A stretch of DNA of 64,000 nt from JAUSIF01 sp963711595 (lineage in GTDB: Bacteria > Pseudomonadota > Alphaproteobacteria > Rhizobiales > Xanthobacteraceae): NCBI GenBank assembly GCA_963711595.1, contig CAVQER010000010.1, forward strand, positions 124,001-188,000, read 5' to 3'. Shown piece by piece: positions 9,260 to 16,897 of this stretch. The position numbers and the translations under genes are program-made. The notes beneath the pieces are model-generated. The model was not told the origin of the DNA and ran no database searches. It worked only from the letters and a program-made list of their open reading frames with translations. How positions within the stretch are numbered: the stretch's first letter is position 1; the number at the start of each line of letters is the position of its first letter.

Positions 9260-9771
9260 GCGCCGCAAAGCCGCTGAAAAGCGTTTCCGTCGGCGTTGTC
9301 GTGGAGCGCGCCCGCGCGACGAGCCAGTGGATCGACTATCTGTGGCGCCCGGTGACTGTGCTTCCCGGCGTTCCCGACGCGGAGCCTTGGACCAAGCTCA
9401 CCGACGACGGGGAGCGCGCGACGTTCTACGTCGGCTCCGCCGAAATCGAACTGCATCCGTCGGATACGACGCAGTATCGCGACAATTTGCAGTCCGGCTC
9501 CCCTTCACTCTGGGTCGCGCTGCGTCCGACGGGTCGTGAGCCGCCCTATTCGCTGCATGCGGTCACGGCCGATTCCGCCGAGGGCGAAGCGCTCACCGAG
9601 GTGGCAGGCGATATCATCGAAACTGTGCCGATGCCCGACGAAGTTGCCGACGTAGTTGCGCAGTTCGTGACCGAGCACCACATCGAACGGGTGTTCTTCA
9701 AGCGCAAGCGCAAGGAAGCGGACCCGGAGTCGCTCGCGCGGCGCTCGCCGTTGGATAAGGGTCGCCGATGA
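9256..9771 (+). CDS. DUF3305-like protein of FDH accessory operon
   Basis: 171 residues from TTG 9256, chosen because a perfect GGAGG (9244-9248) lies 7 bases upstream and the TTGA overlap repeats the pattern of the other junctions here; a longer upstream reading would run through the preceding gene. The protein (SAAKPLKSVSVGVVVERARA at the start, then SQWIDYLWRPVTVLPG) fits DUF3305. No catalytic residues are evident. The C-terminus is basic and Arg/Lys-rich. The DUF3305/DUF3306 pair is typical of FDH loci in Hyphomicrobiales. Confidence 0.78.
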   Translation: MSAAKPLKSVSVGVVVERARATSQWIDYLWRPVTVLPGVPDAEPWTKLTDDGERATFYVGSAEIELHPSDTTQYRDNLQSGSPSLWVALRPTGREPPYSLHAVTADSAEGEALTEVAGDIIETVPMPDEVADVVAQFVTEHHIERVFFKRKRKEADPESLARRSPLDKGRR

Positions 9772-10484
9772 ACGATCCGGAGAATTTCCTTTCTCGTTGG
9801 TCGCGTCGCAAGCGCACTGCGGCGGAAGAGACCGAGCACGTCGAACCGGCGTCGCCTGAAACGGCCGCGAAGGACCAGCCCCCCGCAGACACTCAGGAGA
9901 GTTCTCCCGAGATCGAGAGCGTCGACGAGAAAAAGGAAAAGGCGGCCGAACCCGCCTTCGATCTATCGAAGTTGCCGTCGATCGAGTCGATCACGGCGGA
10001 AACCGACATTCGCGCGTTTCTCGCGCCGGGAGTTCCGACGGAACTCACCCGCGCGGCGCTTCGCCGGGCATGGGTCATCGATCCGAAAATCCGCGACTTC
10101 ATCGAAATCGCCGAAAATCAATGGGACTTCACGGCACCCGGTGTCCCGGGCTTTGATCTGTCGCCGCCGACCGGCGACATCAAGCAGATGCTGGCGCAGA
10201 TTCTTCCGAAATCGCTGGGCGGCGAATTGCCCGCCGAGGAAGGCGTGAAAGGGCCCGACGCCGCGACGTCGTCGATCGAAAGTCCGTCTCACCGTAACGT
10301 GACCGAGGCGCCTCCGGAGAGCCGTGAGTCCTCGGAACCGGAACAAGAGAAAATTGCGCAGCATGCTCCAGCGCTAAGCGCCTACAACTCCGTGACGGAG
10401 AATGGTGCGCCGCAAAAAGTTTCTGCACTGCAAGAGGAGCGGCCGACTCCAAAGCGCGGTCATGGCGGGGCAATGCCACGCTAA
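9768..10484 (+). CDS. DUF3306-like protein of FDH accessory operon
   Basis: 238 residues. The conserved part is at the N-terminus (MNDPENFLSRWSRRKR) and at residues ~60-140 (LPSIESITAETDIRAFLAPG, then LRRAWVIDPKIRDFIEIAEN), the DUF3306 pattern. The region between is rich in Glu/Ala/Pro and looks disordered, as does the last ~90 residues. No catalytic motif. It overlaps DUF3305 by 4 bases and is the last gene of the overlapping chain; 110 bases with a palindrome separate it from the HTH-TorD gene. Confidence 0.78.
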   Translation: MNDPENFLSRWSRRKRTAAEETEHVEPASPETAAKDQPPADTQESSPEIESVDEKKEKAAEPAFDLSKLPSIESITAETDIRAFLAPGVPTELTRAALRRAWVIDPKIRDFIEIAENQWDFTAPGVPGFDLSPPTGDIKQMLAQILPKSLGGELPAEEGVKGPDAATSSIESPSHRNVTEAPPESRESSEPEQEKIAQHAPALSAYNSVTENGAPQKVSALQEERPTPKRGHGGAMPR

Positions 10485-10546
10485 ATTCGGCACTCCTATA
10501 GCCTCAAGCTATTGACTCGGAAGGCCCAGAGAATAGGCTTTTTCAG

Positions 10547-10566
10547 AACTGCTCTGAAGAGCAGTT
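10547..10566. promoter_or_regulatory. Perfect palindrome upstream of the HTH-TorD gene
   Basis: AACTGCTC-TGAA-GAGCAGTT: two perfect 8-base arms around a TGAA centre, ending 28 bases before ATG 10595. It can be read as an operator for a dimeric HTH protein or as an RNA hairpin with a UGAA loop. Its place directly before a gene whose product carries an HTH suggests autoregulation, which is inference. Confidence 0.5.
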
Positions 10567-10594
10567 GTTTGGAGCCGTTTCGAACAATTTTGCG

Positions 10595-11374
10595 ATGAGA
10601 GACCACGGGTTAAGCCAGGCTATTCGCGTCGCGGGCGGCGTCAGCGAACTCGCGCGCCGCCTTGGAATTTCGCAGCCGTCCGTATCGAATTGGAACCGCG
10701 TTCCCGCCGAGCGCGTGCTCGAGGTCGAGACCGTGACAGGCGTCGAGCGGATGGTGCTGCGGCCGGACCTCTACGAAAGAGCTGCGGAGCCGGCGGCCGA
10801 GATCAGTGAAATCGATTCAGCTCGCGCGCAAGAGTATGCGCTGCTCGCCGCGCTGCTGGTCCGAGCGCCGGATGCCGGCTTGCTTGATCGTCTCGCGCAA
10901 TTGCGCGGCGACGCGTCACCGCTGGGGCTTGCGCATTCCTCGCTCGCCCAGGCGGCGGCCGACACGAGCGCGGACAGGGCCGAGCACGAGTACTTCAATC
11001 TCTTCATCGGGGTGGGACGTGGCGAGCTGCTCCCATACGGCTCCTACTATCTCACCGGCTTCCTGCATGAACGGCCGCTGGCCCGCTTGCGCTCGGATCT
11101 TAATGACCTTGGCGTTGAGCGCGCTGCTGGCGTCGCGGAACCCGAAGACCACGTCGCGATCCTGTGCGAAGTCATGGCCGGGATCCTGAGCGGTAAGTTC
11201 CCCGCGGGGCAGGGCGCGGATCGTGAGTTCTTTGAAAAGCACATGCGTCCCTGGTTCGGGCGCTTCTTCTCTGACCTCGAGCAGGCTGAGGGCGCGACCT
11301 TCTATCGCCGCGTCGGCACGCTCGGGCGTTTGTTCGTCGAGATCGAAACTGAGGCCTTCACTTTGCCGGCGTGA
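10595..11374 (+). CDS. TorD-family chaperone with N-terminal Cro/YdaS-like HTH
   Basis: 259 residues from ATG 10595; a TTG at 10565 would start inside the palindrome arm and is disfavoured. Residues ~5-55 (LSQAIRVAGGVSELARRLGI, then SQPSVSNWNRVPAERVLEVE) are a Cro/YdaS-type helix-turn-helix. Residues ~75-259 are a TorD/DmsD chaperone: EHEYFNLFIGVGRGELLPYGSYYLTGFLHERPL and PEDHVAILCEVMAGI match the EYxxLFxGPGxxxxxPYxSxY and EPxDHxAxxxEFM signatures. TorD proteins bind the Tat leader of a molybdoenzyme and hold it until cofactor is inserted. The gene precedes the Tat-tagged FDH genes, so those are the expected clients. The HTH may link maturation state to transcription. Confidence 0.85.
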   Translation: MRDHGLSQAIRVAGGVSELARRLGISQPSVSNWNRVPAERVLEVETVTGVERMVLRPDLYERAAEPAAEISEIDSARAQEYALLAALLVRAPDAGLLDRLAQLRGDASPLGLAHSSLAQAAADTSADRAEHEYFNLFIGVGRGELLPYGSYYLTGFLHERPLARLRSDLNDLGVERAAGVAEPEDHVAILCEVMAGILSGKFPAGQGADREFFEKHMRPWFGRFFSDLEQAEGATFYRRVGTLGRLFVEIETEAFTLPA

Positions 11375-11429
11375 AACGGCGAAGGGATCAATGCGTTCTA
11401 GGGAATGGAATTTACGGAGGGATACGGCG

Positions 11430-11636
11430 ATGAAACGGAATGACAAGGCGACGGTCGGCCGTCGCGAATTCCTTCGCACCCTCGGTGCAGGTGCGGGTTT
11501 GGCGGCGACAGCTGCCGTGCCACTCGCAACCAAAGCCGAGGCCGCCGAGTCGGACGCGGACAAGAAGAAGTCACGTTACCGGGAAACCGAGCACGTGAAG
11601 ACTTTCTATCGCGTCAATGGCTATCCAACGAGCTGA
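11430..11636 (+). CDS. Small twin-arginine signal protein of FDH region
   Basis: 68 residues, ATG 11430 with GGAGG at 11416-11420. The N-terminus is a twin-arginine leader (GRREFLRTLGAGAGLAATAA, cleavage near KAEA) followed by only ~30 charged residues ending YRETEHVKTFYRVNGYPTS. This fits the small 'formate dehydrogenase region TAT target' family (TIGR02811). It ends 12 bases before the catalytic subunit start. Possibly a structural or maturation partner of the exported FDH; the exact function is unknown. Confidence 0.85.
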   Translation: MKRNDKATVGRREFLRTLGAGAGLAATAAVPLATKAEAAESDADKKKSRYRETEHVKTFYRVNGYPTS

Positions 11637-11648
11637 GGGGAGGCGCCC

Positions 11649-14597
11649 GTGCTGATCAAGAGAACAGAACGCGAGGCACGCCGCGGTACGCTTGCCGCCG
11701 CGCTCGCCCAGAAATCCGGCGGCGGTTTCGATCGCCGCACCTTCCTGCGCCGGTCAGGGATCGCAGCAGGTGGTCTTGCCGCGCTGGGATCGTTGCCCCT
11801 CGGCGCTGTACGCAGGGCTGAGGCTGGTCCGCCCGCGGCGCCCGGCGCCAAGGTGACCACGACCAAGGCGATCTGCACGCACTGCTCGGTCGGCTGCACC
11901 GTGATCGCGGAAGTCGCGAACGGCGTGTGGATCGGCCAGGAGCCCGGATGGGACAGCCCGCTCAATCGCGGCTCGCACTGTGCCAAGGGCGCGTCGGTGC
12001 GCGAGATCGTGCACGGCGATCGCCGTCTCAAGTACCCGATCAAGATGGAAAACGGGCAGTGGAAACGGATCTCGTGGGATCAGGCGATCAGCGAGATCGG
12101 CGACAAGATGGAAGCGATCCGCCAGAAGTCCGGCCCGGATTCGGTCTACTGGCTCGGTTCCGCCAAGAGCTCGAACGAAGGCGCGTTTATGAACCGCAAG
12201 TTCGCTGCCTATTGGGGCACGAACAACGTCGACCATCAGGCGCGCATCTGCCATTCGACGACGGTCGCCGGCGTAGCCAACACCTGGGGCTACGGCGCGA
12301 TGACCAACAGCTACAATGACATCCGCACGGCCAAGACAGTCATCGTGATGGGCGGCAATCCGGCCGAGGCGCACCCGGTGTCGTTGCAGCACCTGCTCGA
12401 AGGCAAGGAGCTACAGCGGCAAAATTTCATCGTGATCGAGCCGCGCCTCACGCGGACTGCGGCGCACGCAAACGAGTTCGTGCGCATCCGCTCGGGTACG
12501 GATATCCCGATCATCTGGGGCATGCTGCATCACATCTTCAAGAATGGTTGGGAAGACAAAGAGTTCATCCGTCAGCGCGTCTATGGCATGGACGACATCC
12601 GCAAGGAGGTCGAGAAGTGGACGCCCGAGGAAGTCGAACGCGTGACGGGCGTGCCCGAATCGCAGTTGAAACGCGTAGCCGAGAAGTTCGCTAAGGAGCG
12701 TCCATCCACGCTCGTCTGGTGCATGGGCGCGACCCAGCACACTGTGGGCACGGCGAACGTGCGTGCGTTCTGCACGCTCCTGCTCGCCACCGGCAACGTA
12801 GGCCATGGCTCCGGCAATGGCGCCAACATCTTCCGTGGCCACTGCAATGTGCAGGGCGCGACCGACCTTGGTCTCGATATCGTTACCCTACCGCTCTACT
12901 ACGGGATCGCCGAGCCCGCGTGGCGGCACTGGTCACGCGTCTGGGAGACCGACTACGACTGGTTCGTTTCACGCTTCGCCGACCCGAAGATCATGACCAC
13001 CGCGGGCATTCCTTCCACGCGCTGGTTCGATGCGACGACGTTGCCGAAGGACCAGGTCGCGCAGAAGGACGTGCTGAAGGCGATGATCATCTTCGGTCAC
13101 GGCGGCAATACGGTCACCCGTATGCCGAAGGCGGCCGAAGGAATCGCCGCTCTCGAGCTGCTCGTTGTCGCCGACCCGCATCCGACCACGTGGGCGGTGC
13201 TGGGAGACCGAAAGAACGATACCTATCTCTTGCCGGCGGCGACTCAATTCGAGAGTGCGGGTTCTCGCACTGCATCGAACCGTTCGCTGCAATGGTACGA
13301 AAAGGTCGTCGATCCGATTTTCGAGGCGAAGGACGACCTCGAGATCATGTATCTGCTCGCGAAGAAGCTCGGCCTTGCCGACAGGATGTTCAAGAACATC
13401 AAGGTCACGAACAATCTTCCGTCGGCGGAAGACGTGCTGCGCGAGATCAACCGTGGCGGCTTCTCGACCGGCTATTGCGGCCAGTCGCCGGAGCGTCTCA
13501 AGGCGCACATGCGTAATCAGGACAAGTTCGATCTGGTGACGTTGCGCGCACCGAAGGACGCATCGGAAGTCGGCGGCGACTACTACGGCCTGCCTTGGCC
13601 CTGCTGGGGAACGCCGGATCTCAAACATCCGGGCACTCACCGCCTGTACAACACGTCGGACCACACGATGGACGGAGGAAGCACCTTCCGTGCCCGGTTC
13701 GGCGTGGAGCGCGAGGAGAAACTGCCCGACGGCTCGACCCGCAAGGTCAGCCTGCTGGCCGACGGCTCTTATTCCAAGGACTCCGAACTCAAGGACGGCT
13801 ATCCCGAGTTCAACTACGGGGTGCTCAAGAAGCTCGGCTGGGATACCGATCTCACCGACGCGGAGCGCGCGACGATCGAGAAGATCGGTGGCGCTAATCC
13901 GGATGCAGTGTCATGGGCCATCGACTTTTCCGGCGGCATTCAGCGTGTCTGCCTCAAGGTGCACGGCGTGATGCACTACGGAAACGCGAAGGCACGGGCC
14001 AATGCGTTCGGTCTCCCCGACGCAATTCCGGTCCATCGGGAACCGATCTACACGCCGCGGCCCGATCTCGTCGCGAAGTATCCCACCTTGCCCGACGTGA
14101 AGGCGCAATTCCGCGTCCCGAACCTCGGCTTCTCGGCTCAGAAGGCGGCAGTGGACAACGGAATTGCCAAGCAATTCCCGCTCATCTGCACCTCCGGCCG
14201 TCTCGTTGAATACGAAGGTGGCGGCGAGGAAACGCGCTCGAACAAGTGGCTGGCCGAATTGCAGCAGGACAGCTTCATCGAAATCAATCCTGCCGATGCC
14301 GCCGATCGCGGCCTCACGGACGGTCAGTGGTGCCTGGTTTCGGGTCCCGAAATGCCGTCCGGCAAAGCCTGCCGCGTCAAGGCGCTGGTTACCGAGCGTG
14401 TTGGCAAGGGCACGACGTGGATGCCCTTCCACTTCGCTGGCTGGTTCATGAACGTGGATCAGCGGTCGAAATACCCGCAGGGCACCGACCCGATCGTGCT
14501 CGGCGAAAGCGTGAATACGGTGACCGGTTACGGTTACGACCCGGTGACCGGCATGCAGGAACCCAAAGCGATGCTCTGCCAAGTCAGGGCAGCGTAA
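11649..14597 (+). CDS. fdhA: Formate dehydrogenase catalytic (alpha) subunit, Cys form
   Basis: 982 residues from GTG 11649, behind a strong GAGGGGAGG site. A twin-arginine leader (DRRTFLRRSGIAAGG, residues ~28-45) marks it for Tat export. A 4Fe-4S site follows (C76, C79, C83, C111), then the Mo-bisMGD domains. At the position of E. coli FdnG selenocysteine (ARxUH) this protein has ARICH with C201 encoded by TGC, then H202, so it is a Cys-containing enzyme. It oxidises formate to CO2 in the periplasm and passes electrons to the beta and gamma subunits encoded next. The length matches FdnG/FdoG-type subunits. FdhD, MobA/B, MoeA and TorD nearby supply its cofactor. Confidence 0.95.
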   Translation: MLIKRTEREARRGTLAAALAQKSGGGFDRRTFLRRSGIAAGGLAALGSLPLGAVRRAEAGPPAAPGAKVTTTKAICTHCSVGCTVIAEVANGVWIGQEPGWDSPLNRGSHCAKGASVREIVHGDRRLKYPIKMENGQWKRISWDQAISEIGDKMEAIRQKSGPDSVYWLGSAKSSNEGAFMNRKFAAYWGTNNVDHQARICHSTTVAGVANTWGYGAMTNSYNDIRTAKTVIVMGGNPAEAHPVSLQHLLEGKELQRQNFIVIEPRLTRTAAHANEFVRIRSGTDIPIIWGMLHHIFKNGWEDKEFIRQRVYGMDDIRKEVEKWTPEEVERVTGVPESQLKRVAEKFAKERPSTLVWCMGATQHTVGTANVRAFCTLLLATGNVGHGSGNGANIFRGHCNVQGATDLGLDIVTLPLYYGIAEPAWRHWSRVWETDYDWFVSRFADPKIMTTAGIPSTRWFDATTLPKDQVAQKDVLKAMIIFGHGGNTVTRMPKAAEGIAALELLVVADPHPTTWAVLGDRKNDTYLLPAATQFESAGSRTASNRSLQWYEKVVDPIFEAKDDLEIMYLLAKKLGLADRMFKNIKVTNNLPSAEDVLREINRGGFSTGYCGQSPERLKAHMRNQDKFDLVTLRAPKDASEVGGDYYGLPWPCWGTPDLKHPGTHRLYNTSDHTMDGGSTFRARFGVEREEKLPDGSTRKVSLLADGSYSKDSELKDGYPEFNYGVLKKLGWDTDLTDAERATIEKIGGANPDAVSWAIDFSGGIQRVCLKVHGVMHYGNAKARANAFGLPDAIPVHREPIYTPRPDLVAKYPTLPDVKAQFRVPNLGFSAQKAAVDNGIAKQFPLICTSGRLVEYEGGGEETRSNKWLAELQQDSFIEINPADAADRGLTDGQWCLVSGPEMPSGKACRVKALVTERVGKGTTWMPFHFAGWFMNVDQRSKYPQGTDPIVLGESVNTVTGYGYDPVTGMQEPKAMLCQVRAA

Positions 14598-14609
14598 GGA
14601 GGCGTCATC

Positions 14610-15206
14610 ATGGCTCGAATGAAATTCCTTTGTGACGCCGACCGTTGCATCGAGTGCAACGCTTGCGTCACCGCATGTAAGAACGAGCACGAAGTACCGT
14701 GGGGCATCAACCGTCGGCGCGTCGTCACCATCAATGACGGCAAGCCGGGCGAGCGCTCGATCTCCATGGCGTGCATGCACTGCACCGACGCGCCCTGCGC
14801 GGCGGTGTGCCCGGTGAACTGCTTCTACACCACCGCCGACGGCGTGGTCCTGCACTCCAAGGACCTGTGCATTGGCTGCGGCTACTGCTTCTATGCGTGC
14901 CCGTTCGGCGCGCCGCAGTATCCGCGGGTGGGCAACTTCGGCTCGCGCGGCAAGATGGACAAGTGCACCTTCTGCGCCGGCGGTCCGGAAGCGGACAACA
15001 CCGCGGTCGAATACGCCCAGTACGGCACCAACCGTCTGGCGGAAGGCAAGCTCCCGCTCTGCGCTGAGATGTGCTCGACGAAGTCCCTGCTCGCGGGCGA
15101 CGGCGACATCATCGCGAAGATCTACAAGGAGCGGGTGGCCAAGCGCGGCTATGGCTCCGGCGCGTGGGGCTGGAAGACTGCGTATCGCGAAACGATCGCG
15201 ACCTGA
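14610..15206 (+). CDS. fdhB: Formate dehydrogenase beta subunit (4x 4Fe-4S ferredoxin)
   Basis: 198 residues. Four cluster motifs are visible: CIECNACVTACKNEH, CMHCTDAPCAAVCPVNC, CIGCGYCFYACPFGAPQ and the CTFC...CAEMC set, the usual arrangement of DMSO-reductase-family electron-transfer subunits. It matches the short 'FDH3 beta' type with no C-terminal membrane anchor. It carries electrons from FdhA to the cytochrome b subunit. The start lies 12 bases after fdhA with a GGAGG-like site. No own leader is seen, so it should be co-exported with the Tat-tagged alpha subunit. Confidence 0.95.
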   Translation: MARMKFLCDADRCIECNACVTACKNEHEVPWGINRRRVVTINDGKPGERSISMACMHCTDAPCAAVCPVNCFYTTADGVVLHSKDLCIGCGYCFYACPFGAPQYPRVGNFGSRGKMDKCTFCAGGPEADNTAVEYAQYGTNRLAEGKLPLCAEMCSTKSLLAGDGDIIAKIYKERVAKRGYGSGAWGWKTAYRETIAT

Positions 15207-15217
15207 GACACGGATGC

Positions 15218-15247
15218 GGCGCGCGGCGTCAACAAACGCCGCGCGCC
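15218..15247 (+). other. GC-rich hairpin between fdhB and fdhC
   Basis: Perfect 11-base inverted repeat (GGCGCGCGGCG / CGCCGCGCGCC, arms 15218-15228 and 15237-15247) with an 8-base loop, 11 bases after the fdhB stop and 39 bases before fdhC. There is no T-run, so it is more likely an mRNA stability or processing element than a terminator. Confidence 0.55.
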
Positions 15248-15286
15248 CGTATTCGCAAGCCGAAGGAAAAAATTAGGGAGGTTGGC

Positions 15287-16306
15287 ATGGCGAAGGTTTT
15301 CGCGCCTGTCCGTTACATCGTCGGAGCCGCATTGCTCCTCTTCATCCTCGCCGTCGCGGCATCCGTCAGTGCGCAGCAACCAGGTCAGGTCAATCCGACC
15401 GCGCAATCCGTGCAGGAAGAGCAATTGTTCCGCGAGATGCAGCGGCTCGAAGGCCGCATCACCATTCCCGATCGCAGATTGGGCGTGCTGGAGCAGCCGG
15501 CGGGCCGCGACTGGCGGCAGTTTAGTCAGGTGACGCTACGCTGGATCGGCGGCATCGCGATCCTCGGCGCACTGCTCGGTCTCGTCGCCTTCTATCTCTG
15601 GCGCGGCATGGTCAAGCTGCAGAGCGGCCGCTCGGGCCGCACGATCACGCGTTTCAACGCGTTCGAGCGGTTCGTCCACTGGATGACCGCGGTCTGCTTC
15701 ATCATCCTCGCGATCTCCGGTCTAAACGTCACCTTCGGCAAGGCATTGCTGCTTCCGTTGATGAGCCCGGAAGCCTTCACCGGCTGGTCGCAATGGGCGA
15801 AGTACGCGCACAATTATCTGAGCTTCCCCTTCACAATCGGAGTCGTGCTCATTTTGCTGATGTGGCTCGGCGGCAATATTCCGAACCGGGACGACGTCGT
15901 GTGGGTACGCGAGGGCATGGGCGGAATTCTCGATCCGAACAAGCATCCGCCTGCGCATCGCTTCAACGCCGGCCAGAAGGCGATCTACTGGATCGTCGTG
16001 CTCGGCGGCGCCGCCGTTGCGATCACCGGCTATCTGCTCATGTTTCCCTTCTACGGCACCACGATTGTCGGGATGCAATGGGCACAGATTATCCACGGCG
16101 TAGTGGCGGTGCTGTTCATCGCGGCCATGCTCGCGCACATCTACATCGGCACGATCGGGATGGAGGGCGCGTTCGAGGCCATGGGCACGGGTGAGGTCGA
16201 CCTGAACTGGGCGGAAGAGCACCACAAGCTTTGGGTCGACGAGGAGTTGGAGCGGGCCGGAATCGCGCACCACGGGGCACGCAAACCCGCGACGGCACGC
16301 ACTTAA
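15287..16306 (+). CDS. fdhC: Formate dehydrogenase gamma subunit (cytochrome b, membrane)
   Basis: 339 residues from ATG 15287 with a GGGAGG site. The N-terminal hydrophobic segment ends in VSAQQ (signal peptide or first helix); a ~50-residue periplasmic stretch follows, then a helix at ~84-105 and the cytochrome b core. Histidines in or near helices suited to heme b ligation are H131 (FERFVHW), H175 (KYAHNY), H270 (QIIHG) and H284 (MLAHIY). It anchors the FDH complex and passes electrons to quinone. The length is near the usual FdoI/FdnI-like long form. It is the last structural gene before a terminator-like hairpin. Confidence 0.93.
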   Translation: MAKVFAPVRYIVGAALLLFILAVAASVSAQQPGQVNPTAQSVQEEQLFREMQRLEGRITIPDRRLGVLEQPAGRDWRQFSQVTLRWIGGIAILGALLGLVAFYLWRGMVKLQSGRSGRTITRFNAFERFVHWMTAVCFIILAISGLNVTFGKALLLPLMSPEAFTGWSQWAKYAHNYLSFPFTIGVVLILLMWLGGNIPNRDDVVWVREGMGGILDPNKHPPAHRFNAGQKAIYWIVVLGGAAVAITGYLLMFPFYGTTIVGMQWAQIIHGVVAVLFIAAMLAHIYIGTIGMEGAFEAMGTGEVDLNWAEEHHKLWVDEELERAGIAHHGARKPATART

Positions 16307-16328
16307 CCGTCACTGCCGCTGCAAGTTT

Positions 16329-16356
16329 GCGCCCGGCGCTCCGCGCCGGGCGCTTT
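16329..16356 (+). terminator. Rho-independent-like terminator after the FDH operon
   Basis: Perfect 10-base stem GCGCCCGGCG / CGCCGGGCGC (16329-16338 and 16344-16353), 5-base loop, followed by only TTT. It lies 23 bases after the fdhC stop. The short T-run makes it a weak terminator, so some transcription may reach mobB. Confidence 0.6.
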
Positions 16357-16369
16357 GCTATAAGGGGTC

Positions 16370-16897
16370 ATGCGCATCATCGGCCTCGCCGGCTGGAGCG
16401 GCTCCGGAAAGACCACGCTCCTTGCCCGTGTGATCCCCGTACTCGCGACGCGCGGCCTTCGCGTGTCGACGGTGAAGCACGCCCACCACGGCTTTGACGT
16501 CGACATCCCCGGCAAGGATTCGCACACCCATCGCAGCGCCGGCGCGACCGAGGTGTTTGTCTCGTCGGCGCGGCGCTGGGCGCACATCCATGAACTGCGC
16601 GGCGAGGACGAGCCGCCTCTGACGATGATCCTGGCGCGACTTGCTCCGGTCGATCTCGTCGTGGTCGAGGGCTACAAGCGGCATCCGCATCCGAAGCTTG
16701 AGGTCTATCGCGCCGAGGTCGGCAAGCCGCTCCTCCACCCGGACGATGACTGGATTGTCGCAGTCGCCTCCGACGCCCCGGTGCCGAACGCGCGCGTTCC
16801 GGTGTTGGATCTCGGCGATGCAGAGAAGATTGCCGACGTACTCATGATCGAGTCGGTCCCCGTCGATCGGCTTACGGCCGAGGCGGAGCGCGTCTGA
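16370..16897 (+). CDS. mobB: Molybdopterin-guanine dinucleotide biosynthesis protein MobB
   Basis: 175 residues, standard length. Walker A GWSGSGKTTLL is at residues ~7-17, followed by STVKHAHHGFDVDIPGKDS and VVEGYKRHPHPKLEV, all MobB signatures. It binds GTP and assists MobA in making the bis-MGD cofactor needed by the formate dehydrogenase. Its stop overlaps the moeA start (TGATG), so the two are coupled. Confidence 0.93.
   Translation: MRIIGLAGWSGSGKTTLLARVIPVLATRGLRVSTVKHAHHGFDVDIPGKDSHTHRSAGATEVFVSSARRWAHIHELRGEDEPPLTMILARLAPVDLVVVEGYKRHPHPKLEVYRAEVGKPLLHPDDDWIVAVASDAPVPNARVPVLDLGDAEKIADVLMIESVPVDRLTAEAERV

Noticed and set aside
10565..10594. TTG start giving a 10-residue longer HTH-TorD protein
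   Set aside because: It starts inside the palindrome arm and has no ribosome site; the HTH begins right after ATG 10595.
12249..12251. Possible selenocysteine site in formate dehydrogenase
   Set aside because: The codon is TGC (Cys201), and no in-frame TGA or SECIS is needed.
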